Source: Pedobacter sp. Leaf216
Lineage (GTDB): Bacteria > Bacteroidota > Bacteroidia > Sphingobacteriales > Sphingobacteriaceae
Direction of reading: 5' to 3'
Assembly (NCBI RefSeq): GCF_001421515.1
Contig: NZ_LMKM01000010.1
Span: 1-64,000, forward strand
Length of the DNA: 64,000 nt
The notes beneath the pieces are model-generated. The model searched no databases, was not told where the DNA came from, and saw only the letters and a list, made by a program, of their open reading frames with translations. Positions 43,712 to 51,364 of the stretch are shown piece after piece (within the stretch, counting starts at the first letter, position 1; every line of letters begins with the position of its first letter). A program made the position numbers and the translations under genes.

Positions 43712-45382
43712 TTAATATCCCGGATTTTGTTTAAGTTTCGAATTTAAATCTATTTGCCGCTGTGGAATCGGGAATAGATTTCTATTGGCTGATGATGGAT
43801 TGTGGTCCCACCACTTGGTTGTTGTGAATTTCCCAAACCTAATCAGGTCATTTCTTCTAAAGCCTTCAAAAATAAATTCTCTTCCTCTTTCTGCCAAAAG
43901 CTCGTCTAAAGTTAAAGTTGCAGTTGTATATGCATGGCTTGGCCATGTTGTTTTAGTATATGCCCTTTTTTTGACATCGTTAATTAAGGTTACGGCATCG
44001 GCAGTTGCAACACCTCCATTTTTACGCATTAAGGCTTCTGCCTTAGCAAAATAAACCCAGGTTAAACGGTAAATGTTCCAGTCGGTATTGTTGTAATTTG
44101 GATCAGGCAATACAGGGATGGTATCCGTTCCTTTAACAACATAACCAGGAATCGAATTTCCTAATTTATATTTATTAAAACGTACACCACTATTCTCTTC
44201 TCCTTCGCTCATATTTGAAACAGTAGAATTTTTAGAGTTTTTTTGGATGTTATCAACAAATACGAGTGGTTTACCTGCATATTCTACAGTTCCTTCTACT
44301 GGTGCTTTTGGATTTGCAAATTTAAATTGTGGACCAATAAGCAACCATTCTTTTTTCCTTAAATCCTCATCATCATAAGTTGTATATACACCTGGGATCA
44401 ATACCACACCATCGTTACCATTTCTACCACCGCCATATATGTCTTTTTGGGCAAAGTGGAAAAAATCTGCTGCAAAACCCGGTTCAAAATTGGCCCGCTT
44501 ATAATCGTATGCGATTGAAAAAATCACTTCTTTTGATAAATCATTAGTGGTATTGAACTGGTTTACAATATTGGTATCTAAAGCCATGGTACCGTTCTGG
44601 CCGCCAGCCTGATTGGTAATCAATTTATCAGCGGCAGCAATACAATCATCCCAACGCGGTGTACCTGTCCAGGTTTCGGCATTCAGATAAAGCTCTACCA
44701 GCATGGCATAACCACCAGCCTGGGTCATTCTGCCTAGCATTGAACGCGAAAGCTTTGGTGTTTTTTCAATATTTTCCCTGATTTCTTTCTCTATAAAATC
44801 AAATACTTCTTTTCTGCTTGATGTAGCAGGGTATTCGCTTGTGGGTACACTTCCTGTTGGTACGTTAAGGCTTATGGGAATATTGCCAAATAAATCCATC
44901 AGCTTTAAATAATGGAATGCCCTAAGGAGTTTCAGCTCAGCGATATAGGAGTCTTTTTCAGCTTGGGTAATGCCCATTTCAGAAATACTTCTGTTTTCGA
45001 GATTTTGTATCGGGCTATTGCACAAGCCCATTCCCCAATACATTAAGTTCCATGCATTGTTATATCCTGATTCATCAACCGTCCAACTGTGATAATGCAA
45101 CCTTTTCCATTGGCCTCCATCTTCACCATGCGGGCCTTTGGTTGGCCAGGCCAACTGATCTGCAGAAAGCTCGGCCATTCGCCACCAACCATTTTGTCCG
45201 GCCGGGGCAACCCATGCATTTGCATGTGTATATGGGCGTAGTACCGCCGATAAAACTTCATTTTTATTGGTATAGAAAACATCTGCCGGAATCTGATCGT
45301 AGGCATTTTCATCTAGTTTAGTACAGGAGAAGCCTAGTCCTACAAGCACAAACAATACTATATATTTTAAATTCTTTTTCAT
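43712..45382 (-). CDS. SusD/RagB-family lipoprotein of the mannoside locus
   Basis: Binds the glycan at the cell surface together with the SusC channel. The start at 45382 (MKKNLKYIVLF) was chosen over an upstream ATG at 45403 because it begins with the signal peptide and avoids overlapping the susC stop. Lipobox is GFSC followed by TKLDENAYDQIPADVFYT. The protein is 556 residues with the helical SusD core and the conserved end RGREFIFEGFRRNDLIRFGKF ... KQNPGY. It is cotranscribed with susC and ends at a terminator. Confidence 0.94.
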   Translation of the reverse strand: MKKNLKYIVLFVLVGLGFSCTKLDENAYDQIPADVFYTNKNEVLSAVLRPYTHANAWVAPAGQNGWWRMAELSADQLAWPTKGPHGEDGGQWKRLHYHSWTVDESGYNNAWNLMYWGMGLCNSPIQNLENRSISEMGITQAEKDSYIAELKLLRAFHYLKLMDLFGNIPISLNVPTGSVPTSEYPATSSRKEVFDFIEKEIRENIEKTPKLSRSMLGRMTQAGGYAMLVELYLNAETWTGTPRWDDCIAAADKLITNQAGGQNGTMALDTNIVNQFNTTNDLSKEVIFSIAYDYKRANFEPGFAADFFHFAQKDIYGGGRNGNDGVVLIPGVYTTYDDEDLRKKEWLLIGPQFKFANPKAPVEGTVEYAGKPLVFVDNIQKNSKNSTVSNMSEGEENSGVRFNKYKLGNSIPGYVVKGTDTIPVLPDPNYNNTDWNIYRLTWVYFAKAEALMRKNGGVATADAVTLINDVKKRAYTKTTWPSHAYTTATLTLDELLAERGREFIFEGFRRNDLIRFGKFTTTKWWDHNPSSANRNLFPIPQRQIDLNSKLKQNPGY

Positions 45383-45392
45383 GATATTAAGT

Positions 45393-48300
45393 TTAAAAGC
45401 CAAGGTTTAGTCCGAACAAGAATGACCTGGTACTTGGGTATGCATTTCTGTTATCAACACCAGGACCTAAGCCAGAATCGAGCACGAAATCAGGATCGTT
45501 TCCGGTATAGCCTGTAATTGTAATTAAGTTTTGGCCGGTGGCGTATACCCTTAAATTACGGATCAACTTTGTTTTTAACTTAAAGTTGTAACCGATTGTG
45601 ATCTCATCAATTTTAAGGTTTGTACCATTTTCTAAATAATAATCAGAATACTGGTAGGTATCATTAATCTGGCTGTACTTATCGAATGCTGAACGCAAGT
45701 AGTTACTTCCTTTGATGGATGGGTTACCATAGGATAATGCTGTGGTATTTAAAATTTGGTAATCAAATTTTCCTCTTACAAACATTCTGAAATCCCAGTT
45801 TTTGTACGCTAGATTTGCTGTAAATGAGGCATAATATTTAGGTATGGCATTACCAATGCGCACCAAATCGGTAAGGTTGGGATCTTTTGAATAGTTTATC
45901 TGATCATTGCGAACAGCAACACCGTTTCTATTGTAGAATAACCATTTTCCTTGTGCATCAAAACCTGCGAAACGTTTACCCCAAAACTCTCCGAGAGGAG
46001 CACCTTCGTAAGTGGTAATGGCATCGCCTAAATCGCCTGAGCCACCAATACCGCCAAATGTTTTATATTTAACATCAAAAATATCGTTAGAATAACTTAC
46101 CAGCTTGTTGCTTAAGGTACTTCCTGTAAAATCCATGCTAAAAGTTAAATCCTTTGTTTTAATGGCTTCATAGCTTAAAGCCAATTCGATACCTTTAGAT
46201 GATATTGTACCCACATTGGCATAAATATTTGATAACACATAAGGTGGTTGTGGCGTAGTGTACTGATCTAACAAATCTTTGGTTGTACGATCGAACACAT
46301 CCAGGGTACCTTTAAGCTTACTGTTAAACAGGGTAAAATCGGCACCAATGTTTAATTCCCTTTTGGTTTCCCATTTTAGATCAGGGTTTACATTTGTTGT
46401 TGGCCCATAAGTTTCGCGGTATGTTCCATCTGGATAGATGTACCTACCACCACCACCTAAAACTACCCTCGAAGCATTATTTGAGAAACCTGAATTACCT
46501 GTTACCCCATAACCCGCACGTAATTTTAAATAGTTAACCCATTTAATGTCTTTCATAAAATTCTCGTCAGATATGTTCCATCCAACCGAAACTGCCGGGA
46601 AATTCCCCCACTTGTTGTTAATACCAAAACGGGATGAACCTTCATGTCTTAAAATCAACTGCAATAAATATTTATTATTGAAAGCATAATTGATCCTTCC
46701 AAAAAAAGCAATCAAAGTATTGTCGTTTTTAAAACTTGTTGCTGTGGCTCTTCCATCGGTTAAGGCGATACCGGTAGTCAGGTTATCCTCATGAAACTGA
46801 TCGTTTATGAAACCACGGTTACTTGCCGATTGTCCTTCTTCTACATTGTACCGATAACTGTATCCGGCTACGGCAGAAATGGAATGCTTTTCTTTAATAA
46901 TGGTGTTGTATTGTAAGGTAGGTTCGAAAGCAAAAGCCTGCGATAAGAAATTTCCTTTACTTGCGTAGCCACCGCCAGGATAGTCAGCATCCTCTACAGA
47001 ACGTTCAGAAAAAATAGATGCCCAAGCCCCATCGGTATAACTATCGCGCTGAACAGATCCGAAAATTGATCCCTTTAATCCTTTTGCCAAATCTATATCT
47101 GCTTTAATATCTGCAGAGCTTGTTTGCTGTTGCCTTTTGCTTCTTTCTTGCTGTAACCTGGCATATTGGTTTGTACTTTGGTTATCAAAATAAAAAGTGC
47201 CGTTTGGATTATAGATTCTTTTGGTTGGATTTTTAACCAGTTCTTCTTCCCAACCACTCCCGCCTAATGTATTTGCATTGTTGAAGTTGGAAGCCAGGTT
47301 CATTTGAATATTTAATTTATCGTTAAAACCTTTCTGGTTTACATTTAACCTAACGGTATATTCTTTCCTGCCATTTTCTAAACCAATGCCTTGCAAATCA
47401 CGGTAATTTAAACTTGCACGATAATTTGTATTATTTGTACCGCCGGATAACGAAAGATTATGATTTTGAGACAAGTTATCTTTATTGATCAAACTGCCAT
47501 ACAAATCTTCATTTCCTCCATAATCCTGCGCATCCAGAGCTTTAGAATTAATTTTTTGTCTAAACTCATCTACAGATAGAAAATCCAATCTGTTCTGAAT
47601 GTATTCTTTACGGAAATAAGTGGAGTAATTAAATTGTGGTGCGCCGGGTTTTCCTTTTTTTGTAGTGATTAGAATTACACCAGCATTTGCGCTGGTACCG
47701 TAAATTGCCGCACCAGAACCATCTTTAAGTACATCAACCGAGAGTATATCATCCTGTTGCAACAGATCGGGGTTACCACCCGGGATACCATCAATTACAA
47801 ATAATGGGCTCGAGCTCCCTGTTACAGTTACCGCACCCCTAAGCTGTACGTTTACACCAGAATTTGGATTGGAACCGCTCGTTCGTGTAAGGTTTAAACC
47901 AGCAACTTTTCCCTGTATCAGATCGAGCGGATTACGCGCGCCGCTTTGTCGAAATTGTGCGGTATCTACGTGTGCAACTGATGAGGTAACTTCTTTGGTT
48001 TTCAGTGTACCATATCCAACTACCACAACATCACTTAAATTTTGTGCTCCTGATGGCGCCAGGCTAACTGTTAAGGGTGCAGCCCCATTACCAGCCGGAA
48101 TAGATTTGCTTTGGTAGCCGATATAACTGAATACCAGCACATCTGTTGGCGAAGTTACATTGATACTGAACTTACCGTTTTCTTGTGTTACGGCACCGCC
48201 GGTTTTGCCTTGGATTTTAATCCCGACGCCAGGTAAACCGATTTTCTTCTCATCCACAACAATACCGGTAATTGTTTTTTGTGATGCAGCTGTTGCGGGT

Positions 48301-48572
48301 GCAGCTGTAGTTGCAGGCGTTGTGGCTGTAGGCACTGGTGCAGGGGTAGTAACCGGCCGCGCACCACCTAAAGGATTCGCAGGTGCTTTTACCGTATCGG
48401 CAGGCTTTGCAACAGGAACTTTTTTGGTTGTGTCTTGTTTTTTAGTTGTGTCTTGCTGAAAATAATAGCGGTTAAAATTCTTTTTTTCGCTCGTAATTTT
48501 TGCAAACAACTGGGGGCTTGAAAGTAGGAACAGGCATAGGAATCCTGACATCCTGAGTAAAATGTTTCTCAT
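45393..48572 (-). CDS. SusC/RagA-family TonB-linked channel with proline/threonine-rich N-terminal spacer
   Basis: The 1059-residue product imports glycan pieces with its SusD partner. The ATG at 48572 (MRNILLRMSGF) was preferred to a GTG two codons earlier. After the signal peptide lies an unusual ~70-residue segment, rich in Thr, Ala, Pro, Lys and containing a tandem QDTTKKQDTTKK, before the carboxypeptidase-regulatory-like domain (KTITGIVVDEKKIGLPGVGI). Plug (PLFVIDGIPGG, AAIYGTSANAGVILITTKKGK) and barrel follow, ending GLNLGF. A variant operator lies about 100 bp upstream. The spacer may extend the N-terminal domain across the periplasm toward TonB. Confidence 0.94.
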   Translation of the reverse strand: MRNILLRMSGFLCLFLLSSPQLFAKITSEKKNFNRYYFQQDTTKKQDTTKKVPVAKPADTVKAPANPLGGARPVTTPAPVPTATTPATTAAPATAASQKTITGIVVDEKKIGLPGVGIKIQGKTGGAVTQENGKFSINVTSPTDVLVFSYIGYQSKSIPAGNGAAPLTVSLAPSGAQNLSDVVVVGYGTLKTKEVTSSVAHVDTAQFRQSGARNPLDLIQGKVAGLNLTRTSGSNPNSGVNVQLRGAVTVTGSSSPLFVIDGIPGGNPDLLQQDDILSVDVLKDGSGAAIYGTSANAGVILITTKKGKPGAPQFNYSTYFRKEYIQNRLDFLSVDEFRQKINSKALDAQDYGGNEDLYGSLINKDNLSQNHNLSLSGGTNNTNYRASLNYRDLQGIGLENGRKEYTVRLNVNQKGFNDKLNIQMNLASNFNNANTLGGSGWEEELVKNPTKRIYNPNGTFYFDNQSTNQYARLQQERSKRQQQTSSADIKADIDLAKGLKGSIFGSVQRDSYTDGAWASIFSERSVEDADYPGGGYASKGNFLSQAFAFEPTLQYNTIIKEKHSISAVAGYSYRYNVEEGQSASNRGFINDQFHEDNLTTGIALTDGRATATSFKNDNTLIAFFGRINYAFNNKYLLQLILRHEGSSRFGINNKWGNFPAVSVGWNISDENFMKDIKWVNYLKLRAGYGVTGNSGFSNNASRVVLGGGGRYIYPDGTYRETYGPTTNVNPDLKWETKRELNIGADFTLFNSKLKGTLDVFDRTTKDLLDQYTTPQPPYVLSNIYANVGTISSKGIELALSYEAIKTKDLTFSMDFTGSTLSNKLVSYSNDIFDVKYKTFGGIGGSGDLGDAITTYEGAPLGEFWGKRFAGFDAQGKWLFYNRNGVAVRNDQINYSKDPNLTDLVRIGNAIPKYYASFTANLAYKNWDFRMFVRGKFDYQILNTTALSYGNPSIKGSNYLRSAFDKYSQINDTYQYSDYYLENGTNLKIDEITIGYNFKLKTKLIRNLRVYATGQNLITITGYTGNDPDFVLDSGLGPGVDNRNAYPSTRSFLFGLNLGF

Positions 48573-48675
48573 TGGCACTCACTAGTTTAGTTTATAATTA
48601 GTTACGCAATGCGGCCAACCTTTTACCAAATTAATAAGAGCGATAAGAATTAATTAGTGTTACTTAGGATTTCCG

Positions 48676-48689
48676 CAAAACGATTTAGT
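48676..48689. promoter_or_regulatory. Variant LacI-type operator upstream of susC
   Basis: CAAAACGATTTAGT, read on the minus strand ACTAAATCGTTTTG, keeps 10 of 12 core positions of TAAAACGTTTTA and resembles the variant site at 42321. It lies 104 bp before the susC start. The TTTTG at its end could be the -33 element, with TAATTAAT 19 bp further as a poor -7. Confidence 0.4.
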
Positions 48690-48762
48690 AACGCCTTAAA
48701 CCGTGTTTTGTTTTAAAAAAAATGAAAAAACCTTAAATTGTTACGTTCGCGGAATGCCTAAC

Positions 48763-49866
48763 TTAATGGAGATACTTAGAAATTAATCCAGCTGTTTTTG
48801 CAGAAGCTCCAGGTTTTCCCATGAGTAAAAGTAGCTCATCGTAATGCTTTAACATCTCATTTCTACCTGCTCCATTTAAGATAATTCCGAGTGCTGCGTT
48901 TACTTTTTGAGTATTGCAATCTTCCTGAATAAGTTCGGTTACAATCTTTTTGTTTACAATGAGGTTAACCAATGAAATGAACTTAATTTTTACCAGCATC
49001 CTGGCAATTGCTATCGAAATTGTACCTCCTTTATAAACTACAACCTGAGGTATTTTAAACAATGCAGTTTCGAGTGTAGCCGTTCCTGAAGCTACAATTG
49101 CAGCATGGGCATGGTGCAATAAATTATAAGTGTTGTTAAAGAGTAAATGAACATTCTTATTGCCTGTAAACTGGCGGTAATAATTTTCGGTAAAAGTTGG
49201 TGCAGCAGCAATGGCAAAAATATAATCAGGGTAATTTTCGGTAATGCTTAACATTACCGGGAGCAGGCGTTCTATTTCCTGTTTGCGGCTACCGGGCAAT
49301 AAAGCAATAATTTTCCCATTGCCCAGCCGATTATTTTCGAGGAAATTTAAATCAGGTGTAAATTGTGCAATTTCATCCAACAGCGGATTACCAACATAAT
49401 CTACTTTCATCCCCCACTCTTTGTAGAAATCTACTTCAAAAGGCAAAATGCAGAACATGTGATCTACTACCCTCTTAATATTCAGTACCCGCTTTTGATT
49501 CCAGGCCCAAACTTTAGGCGAAATATAATAACAAACCTTTATACCATTTACTTTTGCAAACTCCGCAATTTTTAAATTAAAACCTGGAAAATCGATCAGA
49601 ATCAGCACATCGGGTTTCCATTTTAGAAGATCTTCTTTACAAGCTTTTAGATTTTTAAATATGGTTCTTAAATTTAACAGCACTTCTGTAAAACCCATAA
49701 AAGCCATATCGGCATAGTGTTTTACCAATTCGCCACCCTCGGCCTGCATTTTATCGCCTCCGAAATACCTGAATATAGCTTCGCCATCCTCAATTTTTAA
49801 GGCTTTCATTAAGTTGGCACCATGTAAATCGCCAGAGGCTTCTCCGGCTACGAGGTAGTATTTCAT
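48763..49866 (-). CDS. lpxB: Lipid-A-disaccharide synthase
   Basis: Joins UDP-diacylglucosamine and lipid X to make the lipid A disaccharide at the inner membrane. 367 residues; family motifs GEASGDLHGANLMKAL at the N-terminus, LIDFPGFNLKIAEFAK, CYYISPKVWAWNQKR, ALLPGSRKQEIERLLP and ASGTATLETALFKIPQVVVYKGG. Length and motifs are normal. It is transcribed away from the SusC locus and, as in other Bacteroidota, sits next to surE with a small membrane protein between them. Confidence 0.97.
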   Translation of the reverse strand: MKYYLVAGEASGDLHGANLMKALKIEDGEAIFRYFGGDKMQAEGGELVKHYADMAFMGFTEVLLNLRTIFKNLKACKEDLLKWKPDVLILIDFPGFNLKIAEFAKVNGIKVCYYISPKVWAWNQKRVLNIKRVVDHMFCILPFEVDFYKEWGMKVDYVGNPLLDEIAQFTPDLNFLENNRLGNGKIIALLPGSRKQEIERLLPVMLSITENYPDYIFAIAAAPTFTENYYRQFTGNKNVHLLFNNTYNLLHHAHAAIVASGTATLETALFKIPQVVVYKGGTISIAIARMLVKIKFISLVNLIVNKKIVTELIQEDCNTQKVNAALGIILNGAGRNEMLKHYDELLLLMGKPGASAKTAGLISKYLH

Positions 49867-49915
49867 GTTATAATTTTTATAGAAAAAACGTCATTGTATG
49901 TAAGAAATAAACAAT

Positions 49916-49977
49916 CGTCATTGCCGCGTAGGCGGAAAGCTTATAGCATTAGGATTATCAATCAAGTTGGGAATGAC
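49916..49977. repeat. Dispersed intergenic repeat remnant
   Basis: Starts CGTCATTGCCGCGTAGGCGG and ends TTGGGAATGAC. The ends are short inverted forms (GTCATT / AATGAC). It resembles the CGTCATTGC-type repeats common between genes in this group, and lies just upstream of lpxB. Another CGTCATTG at 49889 suggests the area has accumulated pieces of it. Confidence 0.4.
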
Positions 49978-50016
49978 AAACCGACTTGATCAGTCATTGT
50001 CATTCTTGTAATTCTC

Positions 50017-50289
50017 TTAAAAAACCTTATAAGCAAAAAACGCAAAAGCACATAAAAATGTTGCGGCCAATATGCCCCTGCCAATATTTTCTTTATTGTA
50101 CTTAAAAAAGTATTGCATTGTATAAGCATTTATAGCAATGCCACCAATGTACAACAGATCGGCTTTTGCAAGGTAGTTAACATGGTTAATAATGTACCAG
50201 GCAATTGTGCAAAGTATTGCTGGCAGCAATAAGCCAACACCTAAACCTACCCAAACGGAATTGTTTAATTTTTTTAAATGATCAATCAT
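50017..50289 (-). CDS. Small membrane protein between surE and lpxB
   Basis: 90 residues if started at the ATG at 50289 (MIDHLKKLNNSVWVG); an upstream TTG at 50301 is the alternative and would touch the surE stop. Three membrane helices: about 13-33, 43-60 and 70-88. No family recognised. It follows surE directly, and the short spacing implies one message. The position next to surE and lpxB is typical for Bacteroidota, which suggests an envelope role, but this is inference. Confidence 0.75.
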   Translation of the reverse strand: MIDHLKKLNNSVWVGLGVGLLLPAILCTIAWYIINHVNYLAKADLLYIGGIAINAYTMQYFFKYNKENIGRGILAATFLCAFAFFAYKVF

Positions 50290-50301
50290 CACAACCAACA
50301 A

Positions 50302-51141
50302 TTAACCTAAATTAATTCCATCTGGAGCAGAAACTTTGCTTCCCGAAGTTTTATCATCCTTATTACCGATAAAATCCCAACTGTTAAGGGTTTGTATGGC
50401 ATGGTGCGCCGTTAAATCGAACTGTACCGGAACGATAGAAACGTAATGATGCGCTAAAGCCCAAACATCGGTATCTTCACCTTTGTCAAAATTTTCGAAA
50501 ACCCCTGTTAACCAATAATATGGGCGTTTATAAGGATCTGTCCGTTCATCAAATTCTTCCATCCATTTGGCATTGGCCTGGCGGCAGATTTTAACGCCCT
50601 TTAAATGATCTCCTTTCGGGAAATTCACATTTAATAAGGTGCCCTCTGGCAAACCATTGGCCAAAACCTGCTCACAAATGTTTTTAATGTATTTTTTAGT
50701 ATGGCTAAAATCAGCATCAGCAGCAAAATCATCTAAAGAAAAACCAATAGAAGGGATTTTTTCAATTGCACCTTCTACCGCAGCCGACATGGTTCCTGAA
50801 TACAATACGTTAATCGAATTATTTAAGCCATGATTGATTCCTGATACACATAAATCAGGTTTTTTACCTTTAAAAATCTTATTCACTGCAATTTTAACGC
50901 AATCAACAGGTGTTCCGCTGCATTTATACATTTCAACACCTTCGTAAAGCTCAACTTTATCAAAACGGATCGGTTTACCTATTGTAATGGCATGTCCCAT
51001 TCCACTTTGTGGACTATCTGGTGCAACAACAACAACGTTACCCAGCTCCTGCATTACTTCCATTAAGTTTTTAATACCTGTAGCTGTAATTCCATCATCG
51101 TTTACAACTAAAATATTTGGTTTTGTGCCCTGTTTTGTCAT
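50302..51141 (-). CDS. surE: 5'-nucleotidase SurE
   Basis: Metal-dependent nucleoside-monophosphate phosphatase, survival protein in stationary phase. The start at 51141 (MTKQGTKPNILVV) was chosen because it leads directly into the NDDG metal-binding motif (14-17); an upstream ATG at 51198 would add 19 residues unlike the family. 279 residues. The SGMGHAITI, CSGTPVDCVKIAVN and SGINHGLN motifs are intact. It starts the surE-small membrane protein run leading toward lpxB. Confidence 0.96.
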   Translation of the reverse strand: MTKQGTKPNILVVNDDGITATGIKNLMEVMQELGNVVVVAPDSPQSGMGHAITIGKPIRFDKVELYEGVEMYKCSGTPVDCVKIAVNKIFKGKKPDLCVSGINHGLNNSINVLYSGTMSAAVEGAIEKIPSIGFSLDDFAADADFSHTKKYIKNICEQVLANGLPEGTLLNVNFPKGDHLKGVKICRQANAKWMEEFDERTDPYKRPYYWLTGVFENFDKGEDTDVWALAHHYVSIVPVQFDLTAHHAIQTLNSWDFIGNKDDKTSGSKVSAPDGINLG

Positions 51142-51364
51142 GGCGGTAAAAATACAGATTATAATTTCAAGGCACAATAAACGGTGATTTATATGCAAAA
51201 ATCATTTATTCCTTAATTTTTAGTTTTGGAAATCAAAATTATTTTCATTCAATAACAGAAAGCATATATATTTGAATAAATAACTTATTAAAAATGAACG
51301 CTGTATTTGGATTTTTCCTTAACTGCCAGATACCCACTCATTATCATAAACCAAAACAAACTCA

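Noticed and set aside
48160..48459. 99-codon plus-strand frame rich in Val, Ala and Gly opposite susC
   Set aside because: It mirrors the Thr/Pro/Ala-rich spacer of SusC and is a low-complexity shadow.
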